The translations under genes and the position numbers were made by a program. The notes below the pieces were generated by a model. That model saw nothing but the letters and a program-made list of their open reading frames with translations. It was not told where the DNA came from and made no database searches. DNA of 57,436 nt, from contig SFGF01000030.1 of NCBI GenBank assembly GCA_004556655.1, positions 1 to 57,436 on the forward strand, read 5' to 3'. Origin of the DNA: Lachnospiraceae bacterium (GTDB lineage: Bacteria; Bacillota; Clostridia; Lachnospirales; Lachnospiraceae). This document shows positions 7,930-15,958 of this stretch, in pieces; within the stretch, counting starts at the first letter, position 1, and the number at the start of each line of letters is the position of its first letter.

Positions 7930-9137
7930 GAAAATACGTGATTAAAGGTCTGGAAATCTGCAATGGTTTTCTGTTGCTTTCTGCGTTATACTGTTGTGTG
8001 ATGCAGCAAATTATAACAAATGATTTGCTGAGCTTTTTTAAAAGTCTCCTTTTGATACCGCTGGTTGGCATTCTATCTGTTTCTGTAGAGAAAGTGAAGC
8101 ATTTTTGGCAGTATCTGCTGATTGCGGTTGTATCAGGTCTTCTGGCAGCAATTGTTGCCGGCAGTGGATTTTCACGATTTTGGATGGGAGTCTGTGCAGT
8201 GATCGCAGCATTCTCCTATTTTGCCGCAAGAGCCGGGAAACGTGACTGCTGGCTTGATCTTCCTGCGTATCCATGGCTGATCGTGTATTTCCTTATGTAC
8301 CTTCTGGGAAATCATTTTAACAGAGAATTCCTGACCCTTTATGCTTCATTTGGAGCAGGTGCATATTTCCTTGTATGTAATCTTCATACAAATATGACGG
8401 AAATGGATGCATTTGTTAAAACACACAATACTTTGGAACGCCTTCCTGTGAAGCGTCTGGGGAGGATAAACAGTTGGATGATGTGGCTTCAGTCAGGATT
8501 TATTGTATGTGCTATGCTGGTAGCTCCGTATCTGGGCGTAGATCAGCTGATCCGGCAGGCAGGACGGGCTTTAAGAAATCTGATTGCTTTTCTTCTTAGT
8601 CTTTTGCCAACAGGCGGGCAGGAAGAAATGGTACAGGAAGCAACAGAAAATATGCAGGAAATGATGATGCAGGAACCGTATGAGACTTCTGCATTGATGG
8701 AATTACTATATAAAATCCTGGACATTATCGGATGGTTGCTGGCTCTCGGTATTTTAATTCTTTTTATTCGCATGATCATAAAAAAGATTTATGAGATGTA
8801 TCAGCAGTTTAATTCTCATACAGAGGAAAATGGTGACCGAATAGAAAGACTGATTGCGGCACCTTCAGCGGAAAAAAAGCGTACATTGAACAGGCAGATA
8901 AAAGAAAATTTATTTTGGGATCGTTCACCCTCCGGAAGAATCCGGAAATTATATAAAAAGCGTGTGCTGAAAGAACTAAAAAATCCTCCGAAGTCTTATC
9001 AGACACCGGAAGAACTGGAAAAGGAACTGGACATGGAGGAAGAGAAAAAAGAAAGCTTTCATTACTATTATGAAAAAGCACGGTATGGAAAGAGGGAATG
9101 TACAAAAGAGGACTTGCAGAATATGATGAAATTATAA
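7926..9137 (+). CDS. multi-span membrane protein, DUF4129-like C-terminus
   Basis: A 403-residue protein read from the ATG that overlaps the DUF58 stop (ATGA), with GGGAGGTG as ribosome binding site. It has about six or seven hydrophobic segments in residues 10-300, then a charged cytoplasmic tail. The tail pattern (RIRKLYKKRVLKEL, then TPEELEKEL, then YYYEKARYGKREC) resembles the DUF4129 tail of transglutaminase-like proteins that usually close MoxR-DUF58 operons. No transglutaminase Cys-His-Asp region is visible between the spans and the tail, and the protein is shorter than those fusions. It is probably the membrane anchor of the MoxR complex. The tail assignment is by pattern only. Confidence 0.72.
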   Translation: MRKYVIKGLEICNGFLLLSALYCCVMQQIITNDLLSFFKSLLLIPLVGILSVSVEKVKHFWQYLLIAVVSGLLAAIVAGSGFSRFWMGVCAVIAAFSYFAARAGKRDCWLDLPAYPWLIVYFLMYLLGNHFNREFLTLYASFGAGAYFLVCNLHTNMTEMDAFVKTHNTLERLPVKRLGRINSWMMWLQSGFIVCAMLVAPYLGVDQLIRQAGRALRNLIAFLLSLLPTGGQEEMVQEATENMQEMMMQEPYETSALMELLYKILDIIGWLLALGILILFIRMIIKKIYEMYQQFNSHTEENGDRIERLIAAPSAEKKRTLNRQIKENLFWDRSPSGRIRKLYKKRVLKELKNPPKSYQTPEELEKELDMEEEKKESFHYYYEKARYGKRECTKEDLQNMMKL

Positions 9138-9184
9138 TGATGCCAGAGTCAAAAGATATCATTAAAATGAAGGAGGGAAAGCAT

Positions 9185-9919
9185 ATGATGAACAGGAAAA
9201 TTGAGTTACTGAAAAAAATTATCAATGAGAGCAGTTATACAGTGGCGATCTGTGGCTCCGGTATGATGGAAGAGGGAGGATATATCGGAGTGAAAAAGCA
9301 GGAGAGAGCTTATGAAATTGAGGAAAAGTATGGAGTTTCGCCTGAAGATATTTTTACAGGCAGTTACTATAATACCAGACCGGAACGTTTTTTCCGCTTT
9401 TATAAAAATGAGATGCTTCATTATATGCCACAGTCCACTGCTTCAGCTGATGTTTTGGCCAGGATGGAACGGGAAGGAAAATTGCAGTGCCTGATCACAG
9501 CCAATATTTATTCCATTGCCAGAAGAGCTGGAGTTAAAAATGTTCTTGAAATTCATGGAAGTATCTATAATAATAAATGTCAGCGCTGCGGAAGGGACTA
9601 TTCTATGGAATATGTACGCGACGCAAAGGGAGTGCCGGTCTGTGAAAAATGTAAATCCGTAATACGGCCCCAGATCCTTCTGTTTGGAGAAATGATGGAC
9701 GCTTCGATGATTACCCGTACAACAGAAGAAGTAGAAAAAGCAGATGTCCTGCTTGTTCTAGGAACAACACTGAAGTCAGAAGTATATTCAAACTATATCC
9801 GCTATTTTAACGGAAAATATCTGGTTGTCATACACGACGAGGATCACTACGAAGATCACAAAGCGGATCTGGTGATAAAAGATCAGCCAAAGAACGTACT
9901 TCCGAAGATCTTTGATTAA
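9185..9919 (+). CDS. divergent SIR2-family protein (sirtuin)
   Basis: A 245-residue sirtuin-like protein. A structural Zn site is clear: CQRCG near residue 137 and CEKC about 21 residues later. The segment EIHGSIYNNKC holds the His at the place of the catalytic base. QILLFGE and VLLVLGTTLKS are the later Rossmann strands. The NAD-binding motifs are altered: where typical members have GAGxSxxSGIPDFR, this has CGSGMMEEGGYIGVKKQE, and where they have TQNID it has TANIY. Either activity differs (another acyl group, ADP-ribosylation, or none) or the loop has been remodelled. The start is at ATG 9185 after AAGGAGGGAAAG; upstream in-frame codons overlap the previous gene. It follows the MoxR operon by 47 bases. 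Confidence 0.8.
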   Translation: MMNRKIELLKKIINESSYTVAICGSGMMEEGGYIGVKKQERAYEIEEKYGVSPEDIFTGSYYNTRPERFFRFYKNEMLHYMPQSTASADVLARMEREGKLQCLITANIYSIARRAGVKNVLEIHGSIYNNKCQRCGRDYSMEYVRDAKGVPVCEKCKSVIRPQILLFGEMMDASMITRTTEEVEKADVLLVLGTTLKSEVYSNYIRYFNGKYLVVIHDEDHYEDHKADLVIKDQPKNVLPKIFD

Positions 9920-9955
9920 AAATAAATCATTTTACAATAAGGAGCATATGAGACT

Positions 9956-10981
9956 ATGAAAACATCAGATTTTTACTATGATTTGCCGCAGGAGCTGATT
10001 GCCCAGGATCCTCTTGAGGATCGTTCTTCCTCAAGGCTTCTGCATCTGGATCGTCAGACAGGCGAACTGGAACATACGGACTTTAAGCATATTACAAAAT
10101 ATCTGAAACCTGGTGATTGTCTGGTCATAAATGATACAAAAGTAATCCCGGCCCGCCTGTATGGTCATAAATTAGAGACAGGTGCTTTGATTGAAATTCT
10201 GCTATTAAAGCGTAGGGAAAATGATATATGGGAATGCCTGGTAAAACCCGGAAAGAAAGCACGTCCGGGTGCACAGATCACCTTTGGGGACGGTATTTTG
10301 ACCGGAGAGATCATCGATGTGGTGGATGAAGGAAATCGTCTGATCCAGTTCCACTACGAAGGAATCTTTGAAGAGATTCTGGACCGTCTGGGTGAAATGC
10401 CGCTGCCTCCGTACATTACACACAAATTGCAGGATAAAAACAGATATCAGACGGTATATGCGAAGAATGAAGGATCCGCTGCGGCGCCTACAGCAGGTCT
10501 TCACTTTACCAGGGAACTGCTGAAAGAGGTTGAGGATATGGGTGTGAAAATCGCACATGTGACACTTCACGTAGGTCTGGGAACCTTCCGTCCGGTAAAA
10601 GTCGATGATGTGGAAAGTCATCATATGCACTCGGAATTCTATGTGGTGGAAGAAGATCAGGCAAAAATGATCAATGATACAAAGAAAAATGGCGGAAGAA
10701 TTATCTCTGTGGGAACCACAAGTTGTCGAACTTTGGAGTCTGCCACCGGAGAAGACGGCGTACTTTGTGCCGGAAGTGGATGGACTGATATTTTCATCTA
10801 TCCGGGATATCGATTTAAGATGATAGACGGACTGATCACCAACTTCCATCTCCCGGAATCCACACTGCTGATGCTGGTATCTGCTTTGGCAGGGAAAGAA
10901 AAAATCATGCATGCTTATGAAGAAGCAGTGAAAGAAAGATATCGTTTTTTCAGTTTTGGGGATGCGATGTTTATAGAGTAA
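9956..10981 (+). CDS. queA: S-adenosylmethionine:tRNA ribosyltransferase-isomerase
   Basis: QueA moves the ribosyl group of S-adenosylmethionine onto preQ1 in tRNA, forming epoxyqueuosine. The 341 residues match the family length. Seen: the N-terminal FYYDLPQELIAQDPLEDR signature, CLVINDTKVIPARL near residue 57, the central AAAPTAGLHFT motif near 180, HVTLHVGLGTFRPV near 203 and the C-terminal LITNFHLPESTLLMLVSALAG. An earlier ATG at 9948 runs into a stop at once, so 9956 is the start, with AAGGAG some 11 bases before it. The enzyme for the next step, QueH, is also in this window (16833-17477), though not in the same operon. Confidence 0.96.
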   Translation: MKTSDFYYDLPQELIAQDPLEDRSSSRLLHLDRQTGELEHTDFKHITKYLKPGDCLVINDTKVIPARLYGHKLETGALIEILLLKRRENDIWECLVKPGKKARPGAQITFGDGILTGEIIDVVDEGNRLIQFHYEGIFEEILDRLGEMPLPPYITHKLQDKNRYQTVYAKNEGSAAAPTAGLHFTRELLKEVEDMGVKIAHVTLHVGLGTFRPVKVDDVESHHMHSEFYVVEEDQAKMINDTKKNGGRIISVGTTSCRTLESATGEDGVLCAGSGWTDIFIYPGYRFKMIDGLITNFHLPESTLLMLVSALAGKEKIMHAYEEAVKERYRFFSFGDAMFIE

Positions 10982-11031
10982 AGAATTACAGTTTATATTG
11001 CTCAATTTTTCCAAATTCAATATGAAAGAAA

Positions 11032-11048
11032 TGTCGAATGCTGTCGAC
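11032..11048 (+). promoter_or_regulatory. tandem Spo0A-like boxes
   Basis: TGTCGAA at 11032-11038 and TGTCGAC at 11042-11048 are direct repeats exactly 10 bases apart, one helical turn. Known: the Spo0A box is TGNCGAA, and a Spo0A dimer binds tandem boxes at this spacing. The first is a perfect match, the second differs in the last base. A TAGAAT -10-like hexamer lies at 11101-11106 with no good -35, as often seen at activator-dependent promoters. Control of the downstream surface protein is inferred. Confidence 0.5.
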
Positions 11049-11136
11049 CGAAAAAAGATTACGATGAGTGATTACAAATAGAATATAGCAGGAGATATGG
11101 TAGAATAATGTAAAAACTAATGAGAGGGGTTTACGA

Positions 11137-12438
11137 ATGAAAAGAATTTGGAAAATACTATTGACAATGATGTGTGTCATCGTGATGTTGACTAATACTG
11201 CATTTGTTGCATTTGCACATTCAGGAAGGACAGACAGCAGTGGGGGTCATCATGATAACAAAAATAAAAGTGGTCTCGGCAGTTATCATTATCACTGCGG
11301 TGGTTATCCTGCACATTTGCATGAGAATGGATACTGTCCATATACTGATGTATTACCTTCCAGTGTAACAATGAGTGCGGAGAAAACAAGTTTGCGTTAT
11401 GGAGAAACATCAAGTATTAAGGCTTCTGTATCACCATCAAATGCATGCGATCCATATGTGTCATGGGAAACCAGCGATTCGAATGTAGTAACTGTCAGTG
11501 ATGGAAATATTAAAGCTGTCGGATATGGTACTGCTACGATTACCGCCAGCTCATTCAATGGAAAAACTGCCAGCGTCAAGATTACAGTGAAAGAAATAGT
11601 GGCAGAAAGTATAAAAATTGAGAAATCAAAAGAAAATATATATATTGGCGAAATGTGTCATTTATCAGCAATTATAACACCGGAAGATGTTGACAATACT
11701 TCGATTACATGGTTATCCAGTGATACTACGGTTGCTGCAGTAGATGAAGAGGGAAATGTAAAAGGGCTTGCGCCAGGCACAACAGAAATTTCCGCAGAGA
11801 CAAGCAATGGAAAAAGGGATGTTCTGACTTTAACTGTTAATGAAGTTGTTGCCGAAAAAGTTGAGATATTAGCAGACGAAACGATTATTCATGGAGATCA
11901 TATGCAGGCAGAAGCCAAAATTTATCCCGAAAATACTACAGATCAAAATATTACTTGGGAAGTAAGTGATTCGAATATTGTAACAATGGATCAAAACGGA
12001 AACATTGAAGCTCATAATGTTGGAAAAGTGACAATTACTGCGGTACAAAAGGATGTCAGTGCATCTTATGAGATTGAGGTGCTCCCAAGAAAAGTTGAAA
12101 AAATTAGTATTATTTCAGGTATTGAAGGAAAAATGAAACAAGGTGAAACAGCTTCGTTATCTGCGGAAGTAACACCTGTGAATGCAACATACCCACAAGT
12201 GTTTTGGAAATCCAGTGATCCGGATGTCATCAATATTGATGAGGAAGGAAATATTGAAGCAAAATCTATGGGAAAGGCAGTTATAACGGCATACACTCAG
12301 GATGAATGTATAGAGACATATGAAATCGAAGTGCAGATGTCGAATGCTGGTGTAGCAATGATTTTAGGGGGAGCAGCGGCTGTTGGTGTAGGCGGTACCA
12401 TGACTGCTCGAAAAATGAAAAAGCGCTCGAAAGGATAA
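11137..12438 (+). CDS. secreted surface protein with YHYH and Ig-like (Big_2) repeats
   Basis: This 433-residue protein begins with a signal peptide (basic KRIWK, hydrophobic core, cut near AFVAFAHS at about residue 28). Residues 30-70 are His/Cys-rich, with GLGSYHYHCGGYPAHLHENG, the YHYH-type motif probably binding metal. Four bacterial Ig-like (Big_2) repeats follow at about 75-152, 153-235, 236-317 and 320-402, each with the core (S/T)WxSSDxxV and a GTATITA-like strand. The C-terminal end is a Gly/Ala membrane span (about 408-424) followed by RKMKKRSKG, so the protein is anchored to the membrane. No LPXTG is seen. The role is likely adhesion or envelope structure. Upstream Spo0A-like boxes suggest stationary-phase or sporulation control. 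Composition is more AT-rich than its neighbours. Confidence 0.85.
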   Translation: MKRIWKILLTMMCVIVMLTNTAFVAFAHSGRTDSSGGHHDNKNKSGLGSYHYHCGGYPAHLHENGYCPYTDVLPSSVTMSAEKTSLRYGETSSIKASVSPSNACDPYVSWETSDSNVVTVSDGNIKAVGYGTATITASSFNGKTASVKITVKEIVAESIKIEKSKENIYIGEMCHLSAIITPEDVDNTSITWLSSDTTVAAVDEEGNVKGLAPGTTEISAETSNGKRDVLTLTVNEVVAEKVEILADETIIHGDHMQAEAKIYPENTTDQNITWEVSDSNIVTMDQNGNIEAHNVGKVTITAVQKDVSASYEIEVLPRKVEKISIISGIEGKMKQGETASLSAEVTPVNATYPQVFWKSSDPDVINIDEEGNIEAKSMGKAVITAYTQDECIETYEIEVQMSNAGVAMILGGAAAVGVGGTMTARKMKKRSKG

Positions 12439-12450
12439 TTCAGTAATAAT

Positions 12451-12506
12451 CAGGCTGACGTTTAGTATGTGATCATAAACACATGTTTGTACGTCAGCCT
12501 GTTTTC
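12451..12506. terminator. bidirectional terminator between convergent genes
   Basis: CAGGCTGACGT (12451-12461) is complementary to ACGTCAGCCTG (12491-12501), followed by TTTTC. It lies between the forward surface-protein gene and the reverse ABC permease gene. Confidence 0.65.
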
Positions 12507-12512
12507 ATATCA

Positions 12513-13301
12513 CTATTTGGTAATTAGTTTTTCAATCTGATTCAAAATCTGATAAAAGATCATTGCAATAACACATAAAATTACGATGGACATCAGCATC
12601 CAGTCCAGCTTAAATACCTGGCTGGAATAGATGATCAGATATCCTAATCCCTGTTTCGCACCGATAAATTCTCCGATTACCACTCCCACAAGGCATAGGC
12701 CGATATTGACTTTCATTACACTTAAAAGAAAAGGGACAGAAGCCGGAAGGACTACTTTGAAAAGAGTATCTTTTTTTCCGCCTCCCAGTGTGTAGATGAG
12801 TTTGAGCTCATCCTGATCAATTTCCTGAAATCCGGTATAAAGACTGATAATGGAGCCAAAGATGGCGACAGACATACCGGCGACTATAATAGTTTTCATA
12901 TTTGCACCGAGCCAGACAATCAGAAGTGGGGCAAGGGCAGACTTTGGCAGACTGTTTAGTACAACCAGATAAGGCTCCAGAATGGAGGAAAGTCTGGGGC
13001 AGAACCATAAAAGGATGGAGATTCCAACACCAAACAATACCACAAGAAAAAAACTGGCAAGTGTTTCAAAAAGTGTGATACCAATATGATTCAGCAAATC
13101 CTGGTATAAAAGCATATGAATAAAGGTCGATCCGATTCGTGATGGACTGCAGAAAATAAAAGAATCAATCCACCCTAAACGTGCACTGATTTCCCAGAGG
13201 AACAGGAAAATGAAAAACAACAGAATCCGCATGATGCGGATGAAATTTTTCTTTTTCATCTGATTCCGTAAATATTGTTGTTGAAAAAAAGATTCAGCCA
13301 T
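12513..13301 (-). CDS. ABC transporter permease, SsuC/TauC/NrtB type
   Basis: A 262-residue permease of the family that imports nitrate, sulfonates, taurine or thiamine precursors. There are six hydrophobic segments; the first is at residues 22-41. The binding-protein-dependent permease loop is at about residues 160-190 (LYTLGGGKKDTLFKVVLPAS), matching the EAA-type contact with the ATPase. The start ATG overlaps the 3' end of the ATPase gene by 8 bases, so translation is coupled. No periplasmic-type binding protein gene is beside it. The substrate cannot be told. There is no TPP riboswitch upstream, which weakens the thiamine-precursor option. Confidence 0.85.
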   Translation of the reverse strand: MAESFFQQQYLRNQMKKKNFIRIMRILLFFIFLFLWEISARLGWIDSFIFCSPSRIGSTFIHMLLYQDLLNHIGITLFETLASFFLVVLFGVGISILLWFCPRLSSILEPYLVVLNSLPKSALAPLLIVWLGANMKTIIVAGMSVAIFGSIISLYTGFQEIDQDELKLIYTLGGGKKDTLFKVVLPASVPFLLSVMKVNIGLCLVGVVIGEFIGAKQGLGYLIIYSSQVFKLDWMLMSIVILCVIAMIFYQILNQIEKLITK

Positions 13302-14061
13302 TATAATTCAGCTCCTTCCAGATCTGATTAAAATAATTCTTAAATCCGGGAGCACTTCGGGAATTCATGGGGGTTCGATTTTCAATCCCCAGTTCTATTG
13401 GCAGTTCGCAGCGGACTGTGGCAGGACTTTTGGACAGAACGATCACTCGGTCAGCCATACTGATTGCTTCTGATATATCATGAGTTACCAAAAGTGCTGT
13501 TTTTTTCTCTTTGCGGATAATTTTTCCGATATCATCACTTACATTCAGACGGGTCTGGTAATCCAGAGCAGAAAATGGTTCATCCAAAAGAAGAAGAGAA
13601 GGTTCCAGGGCAAGAGTACGTATCAGAGCAGCTCTCTGTCGCATTCCACCGGATAGTTGAGAAGGGCGGGCCTGTTTAAAATCTGAAAGACCATAATCAA
13701 AAAGAAGCTTCTCTACCCGTTTTAGCCGATCCGGTGTCATTTTCTTTTGTATTTCCAACCCCAGAATTACATTTTCATATACTGTTCTCCATTCAAATAA
13801 ATGATCTTTCTGAAGCATATATCCAATGGCAAGTTTTGAATCCTGCAGAGGGTTTCCGTAGATAGTGATAGAGCCCTGTTCCGGTCGAAGAAGCCCGGCA
13901 ATCAGATTCAGCAGGGTACTTTTTCCGCAACCGCTGGGACCTACCAGTGCAACAAATTCTCCTTCATCTACGGAAAAACTAATATGTGAAAGGGCAGGAA
14001 TTTCTCCATCCATGGTATGATAGGATATTCCGATATCCTTAAGTTCCAACAAAGACTGCAT
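13294..14061 (-). CDS. ABC transporter ATP-binding protein, SsuB/TauB type
   Basis: A 255-residue ATPase subunit. Walker A GPSGCGKSTLL is near residue 43, the Q-loop at YMLQKDHLFEWRTV, the signature LSGGMRQRAAL near 140, Walker B LLLLDEPFSALDYQT and the H-loop LLVTHDISEA. These are typical of the nitrate/sulfonate/taurine group. An upstream ATG is in frame, but GGGGAGG directly precedes the ATG at 14061, so translation starts there. It is the first gene of a reverse-strand pair with the permease. The pair lacks a substrate-binding protein here; it may be encoded elsewhere. Confidence 0.9.
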   Translation of the reverse strand: MQSLLELKDIGISYHTMDGEIPALSHISFSVDEGEFVALVGPSGCGKSTLLNLIAGLLRPEQGSITIYGNPLQDSKLAIGYMLQKDHLFEWRTVYENVILGLEIQKKMTPDRLKRVEKLLFDYGLSDFKQARPSQLSGGMRQRAALIRTLALEPSLLLLDEPFSALDYQTRLNVSDDIGKIIRKEKKTALLVTHDISEAISMADRVIVLSKSPATVRCELPIELGIENRTPMNSRSAPGFKNYFNQIWKELNYNG

Positions 14062-14197
14062 AAGTATCCTCCCCATAAGGAAAATCAACAAAACTATTCT
14101 GATATAGTATCATATGAAAAAATGTGATTGAAGTTACTAAACAGAATTTGTAAATCTTAAGAAACGATTACAAATGTGTAATATTTTTGGTAGTTGG

Positions 14198-14226
14198 TTG
14201 TGGTGGCACGAAATTTCGGATATAAT
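14198..14226 (+). promoter_or_regulatory. promoter of the phospholipid operon
   Basis: TTGTGG (14198-14203), a 17-base spacer and a perfect TATAAT (14221-14226), placed 41 bases before the start of the flippase-like gene. It drives the forward genes 14268-16822 and probably queH. Confidence 0.7.
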
Positions 14227-14267
14227 GTCTATATTGTAAAAAACAGGTTAAGAAAGAGAACTTTATA

Positions 14268-15305
14268 ATGAAAATCAACAAAAAAATATTGGCAAATGGT
14301 ATCTTTCTCCTCCTCGTCTTTGCACTTACTTTGTACGGAGTTTTTTATGGTGAAGATCTGAGACAGATTAAAGAAGCGATCCGTGATACAGATGTTAGAT
14401 ATATCATCCCGGCGATCGGATGTGTTGTATTTTTTATCTGGGGAGAATCGATTATCATACACTACCTTCTGGGAACTCTGCAGTTTCAGCTTGGCAAATG
14501 GAAATGCTTTCTGATTTCGTCCGTAGGATTTTTTTTCAGCTGTATCACTCCATCGGCGAGCGGCGGACAGCCTATGCAGATGGTATATTTGAAAAAAGAA
14601 AAAGTGCCGATCCCCATATCGTCACTGGTACTGATGGTTGTTACGATTACCTATAAAATGGTTTTAGTGTTACTGGGAATTTTTCTTCTGGTATTTCAGC
14701 ACGGATTTGTACAAAAATACCTGCAGGAAATTATGCCAGTTTTTTATTTGGGTTTATTTCTTAATGTAATCTGTGTGTCAGTTCTTCTTTTATTGGTTTT
14801 CCATCCGATGTTGATGAAGAAGATCATGACGAAAGGATATGAATGGCTTGTTAAGCTTCATCTTGTTCGTCATGCATCATCCAGAATCAAAAAGCTTGAT
14901 GAGTCTATGGATCTGTATCATGAGACGGCAGATTATTTTAAGACACATTTCCGGGTGGTCGTTTATGTATTTTTGATCACCTTTGTACAAAGGATTGCTT
15001 TGTTTGCGGTCACTTATTTTGTATACAGGTCATTTGGTCTTAGGAAAATCGGTGGATATGATCTGATCATGCTTCAGGCAGTTATTTCCGTGGCTGTGGA
15101 TATGCTGCCACTTCCGGGAGGAATGGGAATTTCAGAAAAGCTGTTTTCCATTATCTTCCGAACTGTATTTGGAGCTGCGCTTCTTTTACCGGGAATGATA
15201 TTAAGCAGGGGGCTCAGTTATTATACGGAACTTTTGCTCAGTGCTGTGATGACAGTAATCGGGCATCTTACTTTAGGCCGAACAAGAACAGCGGCACAAA
15301 GATAA
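14268..15305 (+). CDS. lysylphosphatidylglycerol-synthase-type transmembrane (flippase) protein
   Basis: A 345-residue integral membrane protein of the UPF0104 / LPG-synthase transmembrane family, with about eight spans. The family pattern is visible at residues 85-105 (FFSCITPSASGGQPMQMVYL), which is the most conserved stretch in this family, and at about 283-300 (DMLPLPGGMGISEKL). The soluble lysyl-transferase domain of MprF is absent, so it corresponds to the MprF flippase half alone. It is followed within 12 bases by phosphatidylserine synthase and then decarboxylase. I infer that it moves a phospholipid, possibly an aminophospholipid made by these enzymes, across the membrane; this is not demonstrated. 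Confidence 0.82.
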   Translation: MKINKKILANGIFLLLVFALTLYGVFYGEDLRQIKEAIRDTDVRYIIPAIGCVVFFIWGESIIIHYLLGTLQFQLGKWKCFLISSVGFFFSCITPSASGGQPMQMVYLKKEKVPIPISSLVLMVVTITYKMVLVLLGIFLLVFQHGFVQKYLQEIMPVFYLGLFLNVICVSVLLLLVFHPMLMKKIMTKGYEWLVKLHLVRHASSRIKKLDESMDLYHETADYFKTHFRVVVYVFLITFVQRIALFAVTYFVYRSFGLRKIGGYDLIMLQAVISVAVDMLPLPGGMGISEKLFSIIFRTVFGAALLLPGMILSRGLSYYTELLLSAVMTVIGHLTLGRTRTAAQR

Positions 15306-15316
15306 ATGGAAAGGTT

Positions 15317-15946
15317 GTGGGAACAAAAGTGATAGGTTTTTATAATTATACGGTGATACTTACATATATTGGGCTGTTAAGTTCTATCGCAGGCATGATG
15401 TTTGCGGTAAATGGATGGTATAAGGCAGCACTGCTGTGTCTGGCGTTTTCCGGACTCTGCGACATGTTCGATGGAAAAATCGCAAGACGAAAAACGGATA
15501 GGACAGAGGATGAAAAAAGTTTTGGAATTCAGATTGATTCTCTTTGCGACATGGTCTGCTTTGGAGTATTTCCCATACTGCTTGCCTATTCTCTGGGGAT
15601 GAATGGCCCAATCGGAATCGTGATACTGGCAATCTATGGTGTATGCGGCGTGATACGTCTGGGATATTTTAATGTGATGGAAATAAAAAGACAGCAGGAA
15701 ACTTCCGAAAATCGTAAATACTATAGTGGACTTCCGATCACATCCATTTCGGTAATCATGCCGCTCGTATATATGATAAGGACTGTGATGGTTCGATATT
15801 TTTTCCTGCTTTTGCATTGCAGCATGCTGGCTACAGGAATGCTTTTTGTGGTGGATTTTAAGATGAGAAAGCCGAAAAATTCTACGCTGGCTGTTCTTGT
15901 CATCATAGTAGCGCTGGCTTTGCTTCGAATATTTCACGTATTTTAA
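15317..15946 (+). CDS. pssA: CDP-diacylglycerol--serine O-phosphatidyltransferase
   Basis: A 209-residue membrane enzyme of the CDP-alcohol phosphatidyltransferase family. The catalytic motif runs from residue about 50: DGKIARR, 12 residues, then GIQIDSLCD, the DGxxAR...GxxxDxxxD pattern with all Asp residues present. The spacing matches Gram-positive phosphatidylserine synthases, which have an insert here. Six spans are plausible. The start is unusual: GTG at 15317 lies only two bases after AAAGG, and GTG at 15329 is the alternative. Since a decarboxylase follows 12 bases later, serine as acceptor is well supported. The product feeds phosphatidylethanolamine synthesis. Confidence 0.88.
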   Translation: MGTKVIGFYNYTVILTYIGLLSSIAGMMFAVNGWYKAALLCLAFSGLCDMFDGKIARRKTDRTEDEKSFGIQIDSLCDMVCFGVFPILLAYSLGMNGPIGIVILAIYGVCGVIRLGYFNVMEIKRQQETSENRKYYSGLPITSISVIMPLVYMIRTVMVRYFFLLLHCSMLATGMLFVVDFKMRKPKNSTLAVLVIIVALALLRIFHVF

Positions 15947-15958
15947 GGAGGCGGATGT

